Below are positions 1 through 6,940 of a DNA stretch of 8,317 bases, piece by piece. Origin of the DNA: an uncultured Verrucomicrobiota bacterium (GTDB lineage: Bacteria > Verrucomicrobiota > Verrucomicrobiae > Opitutales > Opitutaceae); contig CAMLNJ010000107.1 in NCBI GenBank assembly GCA_946481225.1, forward strand, positions 1 to 8,317, read 5' to 3'. Both the position numbers and the translations under genes were made by a program. Numbering within the stretch: position 1 is the first letter of the stretch; every line of letters starts with the position of its first letter. Below the pieces are notes generated by a model. That model made no database searches. It was not told where the DNA came from and worked only from the letters and a program-made list of their open reading frames with translations.

Positions 1-520
<520 letters not shown>

Positions 521-530
521 TCAAAGCACC

Positions 531-546
531 GCGTTCCGGGGAACGC
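531..546. repeat. Perfect 7-bp inverted repeat just after icd
   Basis: GCGTTCC (531-537) and GGAACGC (540-546) are exact reverse complements separated by GG, so the transcript could form a 6-bp stem with a GGGG-type tetraloop. It starts 10 bp after the icd stop codon and lies ahead of the main terminator. There is no T-run after it, so it is not a terminator on its own. It may stabilise the 3' end of the mRNA or be a small operator. Only the symmetry is observed; the role is a guess. Confidence 0.4.
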
Positions 547-570
547 CGGCTCACGCCGGTCTCCGAACCA

Positions 571-611
571 AAGGTCCTATAGGCCCAAGAAGCCTGTAGG
601 ACCTTTTTTTT
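571..611 (+). terminator. Rho-independent terminator of icd
   Basis: The left arm AAGGTCCTATAGGC (571-584) and right arm GCCTGTAGGACCTT (592-605) pair over 14 bp with a single T-G wobble. They enclose a 7-nt loop and run directly into eight Ts (604-611). This is a textbook intrinsic terminator for + strand transcription out of icd. Read on the minus strand, the same stem is followed only by TTTGGTT, so it could act weakly on read-through from the convergent sensor-kinase gene ending at 708. No better terminator for that gene is visible. Confidence 0.93.
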
Positions 612-674
612 GAGCCCCCCCGGAAAAGTTGCAGCACGTCCGTCCGCGACCGTGTTCCTCCCACCTGGATGCCG

Positions 675-693
675 GCCGGAGTGACGTTCCGGC
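675..693. repeat. 6-bp inverted repeat downstream of the propeller-kinase stop
   Basis: GCCGGA (675-680) and TCCGGC (688-693) pair around a 7-nt loop, 15 bp beyond the stop codon of the minus-strand kinase. No T-run follows on the minus strand, so it does not qualify as an intrinsic terminator. It might protect the 3' end or be chance in GC-rich DNA. Confidence 0.25.
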
Positions 694-707
694 GCTCGCT
701 CTCGGGC

Positions 708-3700
708 TCACGCCGCGCGAGTCGGCGGAGGCGCTCCGGGTGGCGCGACGGAGTCGCCTTGCGGCCCGCGTTGGGCTTGCGGCAATTCCAAGATGAACGT
801 GGCACCCGTGCCGGGGCCGGCGCTTTGCGCGACCAGCTTGCCCCCCATTTCGCGGGCGGCGTTGGCGCTGTCGTGCAGGCCGAAGCCGGGGCCCGTGGCG
901 CGGGTGATAAAGCCGTGGCTGAAGATGCGCGTGAGGTTTTCCGGCGAAATGCCGGCGCCGTTGTCGGTGATGGCGATGGCGACGGTGCCGCCGACGCCTT
1001 TGGCCGCATGGATGAACAGGGCCTTGTCCGGCCGGCCCGAATCGTTGCACGCCTGCTCGGCGTTGCAGATGAGATTCACGAGGATCTGGAGCACCTTGTA
1101 TTTGTCCGCGCTGACGGCGGGCGGTGCTTCGAATTCCGTGCGGACGACGATGCCATGCTTCTGGAGCGAGGCTTCGGTCATCCGGAGGGCGTCGGCGACG
1201 AGGTCGGGGACGCCGAGGGTTTCAACCACGACGGAGCCGTGCGCGAAGCTTCGCTGTTTGGCCAGGATGTCGTTGATGAATTCGATGTGCCTGCAAAGGG
1301 TGTCCAGCTCCGCAAGGTTGCTCTCCTGTTCGTGGGCCAGGTGTTCGCTCAGCAGCCGCAGATAGCCGGGCAACCGAACGCCTTGGGGGTCGGTGGCGAG
1401 GAAGCGGCCGAGGTCGGCCGCGTGTTTATCCAGCAGGGCGACGGCTTTGGCGAAGTTGGCCTGTTTGGAATGGCGGGCGCGCTCGGCCATGAGATGGGCG
1501 GAGACGTTCACGCTGTTGAGGACGTTGCCCACGTTGTGGAGGATGCCAGCGGCCACCTCGGCCATGCCCGCCCGACGGGAGGCGTCGATGAGACGCCGGT
1601 TGATTTCCGCCGCCTCGGCCTCGATGCGTTTGCGTTCCGAGATGTCGGTGCAAATGGCCATGTAGGCCCGCGGTTCGCCATGCTCGTCCAACATGGGCCC
1701 GATGGCGGCATCCACCCAGTAGAACCGGCCGTCTTTGGCGCGGTTCTTGATTTCACCGTGCCAGACTCTGCCGGAAGCGAGGGTTTCCCAGATCTCCCGG
1801 TAAAAGGAATCCGCGTGGTGGCCCGACTTAAGCAGGCGATGATTTTGTCCGAGGAGTTCGGCGCGGGGGTAGCCCGAAACCCGGCAAAAGTTGTCGTTGA
1901 CGTAGGTGATGGCGCCCTGCCGGTCGGTGCGCGAAATGATGCAGGCGGTGTCGAGCACGGTGTTGACGGCCGCCAGGGATTGGAGGGTCTCGGTAAGTTT
2001 TTCCTGCGTGGCCCGGCGCTCGATGATCTCCGCTTCGAGTTCGGCGGTGCGCTCCTGCACGCGGATTTCCAGTTCATGGCTGCGCCGGTAAAGGCGCCGC
2101 ACCCGCAGCCGGTAGGCGATGACGACCAGGCCCAGAAATCCGGCGGCCGCGGCGCCGCGGAACCACCAGGTCGCCCACCACGGCGGGAGGATCACCACGC
2201 GCAGGGAGGCGCCCTGCTCGTTCCAGAGTCCGTCGTTGTTGGCTGCCTTGACCCGGAAGACATAGCGGCCGGGCGACAGTCGCGTGTAGGTGGCGTAGCG
2301 CCGCTTGACCCCGGAGTAACGCCAGTCCTCGTCGAAGCCCTCCAGTTTGTAGGCGTAGCGGTTCTTCTCCGGCGCGGTGTAGCTCAACGCCACGAACTTG
2401 AAGGTGAATATGGACTGCTTGTGCGTGAGTGTGAGTTCCTCGGTGACGTTGATCGCCTGCTTCAGCGGAGAGTCCTTCCCGCCGATTTCCGCCGGCTTGT
2501 TGAACAGCTCGAAGCCCGTCAGCGCGACCGGCGGCGGATGCGGGTTGTCCGCCATTTGATCCGGGCGAAACACGGCGAGACCTTCGGTGCTGCCAAAGAA
2601 CATCAGTCCGTCGGGTGCCGTGGCGGCGGCGCCGACGAAAAATTTCTCCCCCGGCAATCCGTCCGCTTTGTCGTAGTTGCGGAACCGGCCCTGTGCGGGG
2701 TCGAAACGGGACAGTCCCGCGGTCGTGCCGAGCCAGAGCCGGCCCTGCTTGTCGCGCTGGATGGAATGCACGCTGTCCGAGGGCAGTCCGTCCTTTTTCG
2801 TGTAGCGGCGGGTAAAGCGGCCCGAAGCCGGATCAAACCGAAACAGCCCCGAAAGCGTGCCCACCCACATTTCCCGCGGGCCGTCCCGGTCGATATGGAC
2901 GGACATCAGGGAGCGGTTGATCTCGCTCTCGGGATGCTCCGGATCGATGAGGTAGGTCGTGAAGACCGCGGTCGCCGGGTCGACCCGCGTCAAGCCGCCT
3001 TCACCGGCGAGCCAGAGGAAGCCGTCGCCGTCCTTGGCGATGCCGAAATTCAAATTGAACGCGAGGCGCTTTGGATCCGCGGGATCGGCCGTGTAGTGGG
3101 TGAAGGTCTTGCCATCATAGCGCCCCACCCCTTCCGCCCAGTAAAGGATCCACACGTTGTCCGAGTCATCCGTCGCCAGGGCCCAAATTTTGTCGGACGC
3201 CGGGCTGTTTGGATTGTTCGGGTCGTGCGGATAATGGGTGACGGCGTCCCCTTGGATACGAAAGAGCCCTTGAGGAAAGGCGCCGACCCAGATCCGCCCT
3301 TGCCGGTCCTCCACGACGGAGTGCGTATCCGTGGCGATCGAGTGCTTCACCGGCGGGCGGCAATCGTCGAGGTAGTCGAGACCGCCCAAGGTGCCGATCC
3401 AGGCGCGGTTGTTTCGGTCTACATGGATCGATTCGACGATGTTGTTGCGCAGACTATTCGGGCTCCCGGGATTGCCGCGATAGACTTGGAACTTCTCCGG
3501 CTCGCTCGGCAGCCGCACGACACCGTGCAGATGGGAAGTGGCCCAGACGGCTCCCGTGCGGTCGTCGCACACATTGTTGATCGAAGCCGCGCAATAGCTC
3601 ACGGGGTCACTCGGGTCGGCAAGGACGTGCGTGAAAACGCCGCGGCTGCGATCCAGGAAATTCGTCCCCCTCGGCGTGCAAACCCAGAAACGTCCGGCCC

Positions 3701-4661
3701 GATCTTCGTGGAGCGCCCAGACATAGTCGTCGCTGATGCTGCCGGGCTCCTTCGGATTATGGCGGTGGTGGACAAAGGTCCTGGTTTCCGGCACGAAGCG
3801 ATCCAAGCCGCCCTCGGTGCCGACCCAAAGCACGCCCTCCTTGTCTCGGAGAAAGCACGTCACGTCCTTGCCGGCGATGCTTCCGGGATCATTGGGATCG
3901 GGCTGATAGGCGGTGAATTCGCCGGTTTCCGGGTCGAGCACGCAGGCGCCGGTCGCGATGGTTCCCACCCAGAGTCGTCCATCTTTCGGATCGGCGAAGA
4001 CCGAACGAACCGCGGCGCTGCTCAGGCTGCGCGGATTCTTCGGGTCATGCCGGTAGGTCGTGAATTTGCCGGTTTTGGGATCCAGCCGGCTCAAACCCTT
4101 TTCCGTGCCCACCCAGATCGCGCCGACGGCATCTTCGCAAAGCGCCGTGACGACCGTGTCGCAAAGCGAGGTGTCGTCGCCCGGAACGGGGCGATATGCG
4201 GTAAAATCGTCCGTGTCGCGATGGTAGCGGTTCAGGCCGCCATCCGTGCCGACCCACAAGGTTCCCTGGCGGTCGAGCAACAGGGCGGTGACGTTGTTAC
4301 GGCTCAGACTCCGAGCATTGCCCTCCTCGTTCTGGTAGATCTTGAACTCGCAGCCATCGTAACGGTTCAAGCCGCCCCTCGTCGTGCCGAACCACATGAA
4401 CCCCTGGGGATCCTGCACGACGGAGCTCATGGCCGAATCCGAGAGACCGTCCGCCGCGGTCAGATGACTGAAACGAAAAGGCGGTGACGAGGACGGGGTT
4501 TGGGCTTCGGCCGCGGCGGCGGAGGCGAACGTTCCGGAGATCCGGGCCGGTGCGGCATCGCCGTCCTTTTCGCCGGCTGCGGAGCGGGCGGACAGGAGCG
4601 AAACCGCTACCTGCAAGAGAGCGATGGCGGCCAGCCGCGAGATGGCTTCTCTGGCCGTCAT
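708..4661 (-). CDS. Two-component sensor histidine kinase with a double beta-propeller sensor (Reg_prop / Y_Y_Y / PAS / kinase), 1317 aa
   Basis: Predicted inner-membrane sensor kinase. A signal peptide (Arg4 and Arg9, hydrophobic 10-23, cleavage near 29) precedes a periplasmic region of 14 Reg_prop-like blades (about 65-702; W[VLI]GT...GL.R.D motifs) and a Y_Y_Y domain (about 745-826; YKLEGFDEDW, LSPGRYVFRV). One membrane segment (about 834-851) leads to a cytoplasmic coiled coil (857-897), PAS/PAC (898-1010) and the kinase core: H-box GILHNVGNVLNS with His1042, N-box NLICNAEQA (Asn1196, Asn1200), G1 DNGAGI (1233-1238), F-box IFSHGF and G2 GPGFGLH (1257-1263). Such sensors resemble Bacteroides HTCS proteins that detect glycan fragments, but here the receiver and AraC output domains are absent, so a separate response regulator is needed; none is adjacent. 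The ligand cannot be named. The ATG start at 4661 is favoured by the signal peptide and a GAAGG 10 nt upstream. It lies 191 bp after the triple-receiver kinase on the same strand. Confidence 0.93.
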   Translation of the reverse strand: MTAREAISRLAAIALLQVAVSLLSARSAAGEKDGDAAPARISGTFASAAAAEAQTPSSSPPFRFSHLTAADGLSDSAMSSVVQDPQGFMWFGTTRGGLNRYDGCEFKIYQNEEGNARSLSRNNVTALLLDRQGTLWVGTDGGLNRYHRDTDDFTAYRPVPGDDTSLCDTVVTALCEDAVGAIWVGTEKGLSRLDPKTGKFTTYRHDPKNPRSLSSAAVRSVFADPKDGRLWVGTIATGACVLDPETGEFTAYQPDPNDPGSIAGKDVTCFLRDKEGVLWVGTEGGLDRFVPETRTFVHHRHNPKEPGSISDDYVWALHEDRAGRFWVCTPRGTNFLDRSRGVFTHVLADPSDPVSYCAASINNVCDDRTGAVWATSHLHGVVRLPSEPEKFQVYRGNPGSPNSLRNNIVESIHVDRNNRAWIGTLGGLDYLDDCRPPVKHSIATDTHSVVEDRQGRIWVGAFPQGLFRIQGDAVTHYPHDPNNPNSPASDKIWALATDDSDNVWILYWAEGVGRYDGKTFTHYTADPADPKRLAFNLNFGIAKDGDGFLWLAGEGGLTRVDPATAVFTTYLIDPEHPESEINRSLMSVHIDRDGPREMWVGTLSGLFRFDPASGRFTRRYTKKDGLPSDSVHSIQRDKQGRLWLGTTAGLSRFDPAQGRFRNYDKADGLPGEKFFVGAAATAPDGLMFFGSTEGLAVFRPDQMADNPHPPPVALTGFELFNKPAEIGGKDSPLKQAINVTEELTLTHKQSIFTFKFVALSYTAPEKNRYAYKLEGFDEDWRYSGVKRRYATYTRLSPGRYVFRVKAANNDGLWNEQGASLRVVILPPWWATWWFRGAAAAGFLGLVVIAYRLRVRRLYRRSHELEIRVQERTAELEAEIIERRATQEKLTETLQSLAAVNTVLDTACIISRTDRQGAITYVNDNFCRVSGYPRAELLGQNHRLLKSGHHADSFYREIWETLASGRVWHGEIKNRAKDGRFYWVDAAIGPMLDEHGEPRAYMAICTDISERKRIEAEAAEINRRLIDASRRAGMAEVAAGILHNVGNVLNSVNVSAHLMAERARHSKQANFAKAVALLDKHAADLGRFLATDPQGVRLPGYLRLLSEHLAHEQESNLAELDTLCRHIEFINDILAKQRSFAHGSVVVETLGVPDLVADALRMTEASLQKHGIVVRTEFEAPPAVSADKYKVLQILVNLICNAEQACNDSGRPDKALFIHAAKGVGGTVAIAITDNGAGISPENLTRIFSHGFITRATGPGFGLHDSANAAREMGGKLVAQSAGPGTGATFILELPQAQRGPQGDSVAPPGAPPPTRAA
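2556..4469 (-). repeat. Coding repeat region: 14 tandem propeller blades of the sensor kinase
   Basis: Blade signatures of the W.GT..GL.R.D kind fall near residues 90, 136, 183, 231, 279, 326, 373, 421, 458, 504, 550, 599, 643 and 688, with a period of about 44-49 residues except a short 37-residue step between 421 and 458. Loops between blades often carry a DP..P.S motif (for example near 206-213, 255-261, 302-308, 479-486). Fourteen blades fit two seven-bladed propellers, the known layout of HTCS sensor domains. Blades near 326, 373 and 504 are degenerate (WVCTPRG, WATSHLHG, WILYWAEG). The repeats are protein-level; their DNA has diverged. Confidence 0.85.
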
Positions 4662-4723
4662 ATTGTTGGAACCTTCGTATGGCCGGTGGTCATGTCAAAT
4701 CCTATGCCATTGTCGCGCACAGA

Positions 4724-4731
4724 CTAATTAG
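4724..4731. promoter_or_regulatory. Palindrome CTAATTAG upstream of the propeller kinase (possible operator)
   Basis: A perfect 8-bp palindrome sits in the only AT-rich patch of the gap, about 63-70 bp before the kinase start codon. Symmetric AT-rich sites in such a position often bind dimeric regulators, but the flanks are not symmetric and no second copy is seen in the window. A candidate only. Confidence 0.2.
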
Positions 4732-4810
4732 AAACTTTCCCCCGCCTACATCGTTGCCTTCCGTCGGCGGTCCGCGCGACTGCGTCCGGGACCACAGGCT
4801 ATAACCACAG

Positions 4811-4841
4811 GCGGGCGTGCGCGTCCCGGGCGTGCGCCCGC
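4811..4841. repeat. GC-rich inverted and direct repeats just after the triple-receiver kinase
   Basis: GCGGGCG (4811-4817) is the exact reverse complement of CGCCCGC (4835-4841). Within this, GGGCGTGCGC occurs twice (4813-4822 and 4828-4837), and CGGGCG/CGCCCG (4827-4832, 4835-4840) makes an alternative compact hairpin. The cluster starts 12 bp beyond the stop codon on the minus strand. No U-tract follows, so Rho-independent termination is unlikely. It may act as an mRNA 3'-end stabiliser or be part of a dispersed repeat. Confidence 0.45.
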
Positions 4842-4852
4842 CGCGCTCGCCC

Positions 4853-6925
4853 TCAAGCGGCGGCAGGTGCCTGCTCGTCCTGGTCCGAGGCGGCCTGGGC
4901 ATCGGCTTCGAGCGTGAAGAAAAAAGTGGCGCCTTGCCCGACCGCGCCCTCCGCCCACACACGCCCGCCGTGGCGCAGGACCACGCGCGACACCGTCGCC
5001 AACCCGATCCCGGTGCCTGGAAACTCTTCCATCGAGTGCAAGCGCTGGAACGGGCCAAAGAGCTTGGCGCCATAGCGCATGTCGAAACCCGCGCCGTTGT
5101 CCTGGACAAAATAGACAGCCGGCCCGGCCTCGCCCGTTCGCCGGCCAAACACGATGCGGGCCCTATTGCGCTTGGACGTGAATTTCCAAGCGTTTCCCAG
5201 CAGGTTCTCGAGCAGGATGCGCAACAAGCCCGGATCACCCTCCGCGGTCAGCCCCTTGGCGATTTCCACCTCGGCGTCCGTCTTCGGGAACGCCGACAGG
5301 AGGCCCGCCACGACCTCGCCCGCCATCGCGCTTAGATCGACCTGCACTATCTTCAACTCCTTCCGGTTCACGCGCGCCAGGCTCAACATGTCGTCGATCA
5401 GCCGGCCCATGTGCTGCGTGGCCTCGCGCACTCTCCCGAGAAAATATCGCTCTTCCTCGGCGAGCTTTTCGAAGGCGGAGGTCAGAAGCAGTTGGCTGTA
5501 ACCGTCTATCCCGCGAAGAGGCGCGCGCAAATCGTGCGACACCGAGTAGCTGAACGACTCGAGCTCCCGATTGGCCGCGTCGGCGATTTCCTTCGCCCGC
5601 CGCAACTCGACGTTGGCGCGGTGCAGCTCGGTATTCTTCGCCTCGAGGTCGGCGATGAGCGAGGCGCGGGTCCCGGCCAGCTCGCGCAGGGCCTGGACCT
5701 CCACCGCCTCGATTTCGCGGCGATGAAGCTGCTCGCGGATCCGGCGATTCTCGTCCTCGAACTGCTTGCGGCGGAGCTGGGCGCGCAGCCGCGCCTTCAG
5801 GATCTCGAAGTCCCCGGACTTGGTGATGTAGTCGTCGGCGCCGGCGTTGATCCCCTCGATCATCGCCGCGCTTTCCTCCATCGCCGTCAGAATGATGAGG
5901 GGGATGTCCCGCCACGCCGGATGCGCCTTGATTCGCTGGCAGGTTTCCTTGCCCGACATCTCCGGCATCAGCAGGTCGAGCAGGATGCCGTCCACCGCCT
6001 GGCTGCCGAGCAACTCCAGCGCCTCCGGACCGGAATGCGCCGCCACGACATCGTAGCCCTCCGTGCGAAGTTCGTCGCAAAGCTCGCCCAAAAACGTGGG
6101 GCTGTCGTCCACCGCCAAAACGCGCTTCGGCGCGAGCAGGCTGGGTAGCGCCGCGCCGGCGGCCGGGCTCGGCGCGGCGCGAAGCAGCGCCGTGAGCTTG
6201 GCGAGGACGACCGCCACGCCTACGTGCTTTTGAATAAAGGCGTCCGCCCCCGCCTCCAAGGCGCGCAATTCGTCCGCGCGGCTTTCCGAGGCGGTGAGCA
6301 GCATGCACGGGGTCCGCCGCAGCGCGGCGTCGGCGCGCAGCCGCCGGATCGCCTCCGCCCCGTCCATCCCCGGCAGCATCTGGTCGACGGCCGCCGCGTC
6401 CGGCCGCAGATCGGCGGCCAGCCGCAGGCCCTCCTCGGCCGTCGGGGCCACCACGACCTCGTGTCCCGCCTCCTCCAGCGCCCCGCGCAACTCCTCCGCG
6501 AAAGTGGGGCTGTCCTCGATCAGCAGGACCAAGGGGCGCTCCCGCGAGCGCCCTTCGCGCGGGCTCACGAGTTCCCGGGCGCGCGCCACCATCTGCGCGG
6601 AGTCGTAAGGCTTCCCCACGTAGTCGTCCGCGCCCGTCTTGAGGCCGCGGACCCGATCCTTCACCTCGTCCTCCGAGGAGAGCAGCAGCACCGGCAGGCC
6701 GGCGGTGGCGGGCGAGGACTTTAGCTCCTGCAAAAAATCCAACCCGTCGCCGTCGGGGAGCAGCACGTCGAGGATCGCCAGGTCGAAGCTTCGCCGCCGG
6801 CAGGCGTCGCGCGCCGCCTCGATGGTCGCGCACAGAGTGGTTTCAAACCCCGCCGCATCGAAGGATTCCTTCAAATCCATCCGGACGGTGATGCTGTCAT
6901 CGATGATGAGAACACTCGGTTTCAT
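4853..6925 (-). CDS. Hybrid response regulator / histidine kinase with three N-terminal receiver domains (690 aa)
   Basis: A soluble cytoplasmic phosphotransfer protein; no signal peptide or membrane segment is visible. REC1 (about 1-122): Asp9/Asp10, phospho-acceptor Asp53, Lys105 followed by Pro. REC2 (131-250): acidic Glu137/Asp138, Asp181, Thr211, Lys233 but no cis-Pro after it. REC3 (267-385): Asp273/Asp274, Asp317, Thr347, Lys369, also lacking the Pro. A charged coiled coil (385-455) leads to a phytochrome-like HisKA domain (SYSVSHDLRAPLRGIDGYS, His464) and HATPase: N-box LENLLGNAW (Asn574, Asn578), G1 DNGAGF (609-614), G2 GTGIGL (637-642). The ATG at 6925 overlaps the cheB stop as ATGA; the frame stays open farther upstream, but that part is cheB in another frame. 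Its position after cheB suggests that the chemosensory CheA phosphorylates its receivers, which then control its kinase. No DNA-binding or GGDEF domain is present, so its own target is unknown. Confidence 0.94.
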   Translation of the reverse strand: MKPSVLIIDDSITVRMDLKESFDAAGFETTLCATIEAARDACRRRSFDLAILDVLLPDGDGLDFLQELKSSPATAGLPVLLLSSEDEVKDRVRGLKTGADDYVGKPYDSAQMVARARELVSPREGRSRERPLVLLIEDSPTFAEELRGALEEAGHEVVVAPTAEEGLRLAADLRPDAAAVDQMLPGMDGAEAIRRLRADAALRRTPCMLLTASESRADELRALEAGADAFIQKHVGVAVVLAKLTALLRAAPSPAAGAALPSLLAPKRVLAVDDSPTFLGELCDELRTEGYDVVAAHSGPEALELLGSQAVDGILLDLLMPEMSGKETCQRIKAHPAWRDIPLIILTAMEESAAMIEGINAGADDYITKSGDFEILKARLRAQLRRKQFEDENRRIREQLHRREIEAVEVQALRELAGTRASLIADLEAKNTELHRANVELRRAKEIADAANRELESFSYSVSHDLRAPLRGIDGYSQLLLTSAFEKLAEEERYFLGRVREATQHMGRLIDDMLSLARVNRKELKIVQVDLSAMAGEVVAGLLSAFPKTDAEVEIAKGLTAEGDPGLLRILLENLLGNAWKFTSKRNRARIVFGRRTGEAGPAVYFVQDNGAGFDMRYGAKLFGPFQRLHSMEEFPGTGIGLATVSRVVLRHGGRVWAEGAVGQGATFFFTLEADAQAASDQDEQAPAAA

Positions 6926-6940
6926 GACGGAAGAGCCGTC
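6922..6940 (-). promoter_or_regulatory. ATGA stop/start overlap with a hairpin directly before the ATG (translational coupling)
   Basis: The cheB stop TGA (6924-6922) and the start ATG of the triple-receiver kinase (6925-6923) share two bases. Immediately 5' of this ATG on the minus strand, GACGG (6940-6936) and CCGTC (6930-6926) form a perfect 5-bp stem with a 5-nt loop. No purine-rich Shine-Dalgarno stretch is visible there. Translation of the kinase probably depends on ribosomes terminating on cheB, which would also melt the stem. Confidence 0.6.

Larger units (their letters stand above)
4662..4852 (-). other. 191-bp intergenic gap between the triple-receiver kinase and the propeller kinase
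   Basis: No convincing gene lies here. It holds, from the right: inverted and direct GC-rich repeats (4811-4841), a direct ACCACAGG pair (4791-4798, 4804-4811), an 8-bp palindrome CTAATTAG (4724-4731) in a short AT-rich patch, and on the minus strand a TTGACA hexamer (4698 to 4693) without a good -10 at standard spacing. A GAAGG lies about 10 nt before the propeller-kinase ATG and probably serves as its ribosome binding site. No intrinsic terminator with a T-run ends the upstream gene, so read-through into the propeller kinase is possible. A separate promoter near the AT-rich patch is equally possible. Confidence 0.6.

Noticed and set aside
551..1050. Two overlapping minus-strand frames at the end of the propeller kinase
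   Set aside because: They are out of frame with the HATPase G1/G2 motifs and are Pro/Arg/Ala-rich. The kinase frame accounts for the coding signal.
669..4487. A 1272-codon open frame on the + strand, antisense to the propeller kinase
   Set aside because: Its codons are exactly opposite those of the kinase, so it stays open merely because that gene avoids TTA, CTA and TCA codons in this interval, as expected in GC-rich DNA. The kinase strand has clear domains throughout; the antisense product is Arg/Gly/Ala/Val-rich and resembles no family.
4670..4698. Sigma-70 promoter with TTGACA at 4698-4693 on the minus strand
   Set aside because: At 17-bp spacing the -10 hexamer would be AAGGTT, which matches poorly and would place the transcript start at or next to the start codon. 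Not called.
4702..5238. A minus-strand frame covering the gap and the end of the hybrid kinase
   Set aside because: Most of it is out of frame with the HATPase domain, and the remainder reads through the repeat-rich gap. No start signal or family resemblance.
5235..6833. A 532-codon minus-strand frame and similar long frames within the hybrid gene
   Set aside because: The product is Arg/Gly/Ala-rich and low in complexity, typical of a shifted frame in GC-rich coding DNA; the receiver and kinase motifs are all in the other frame.
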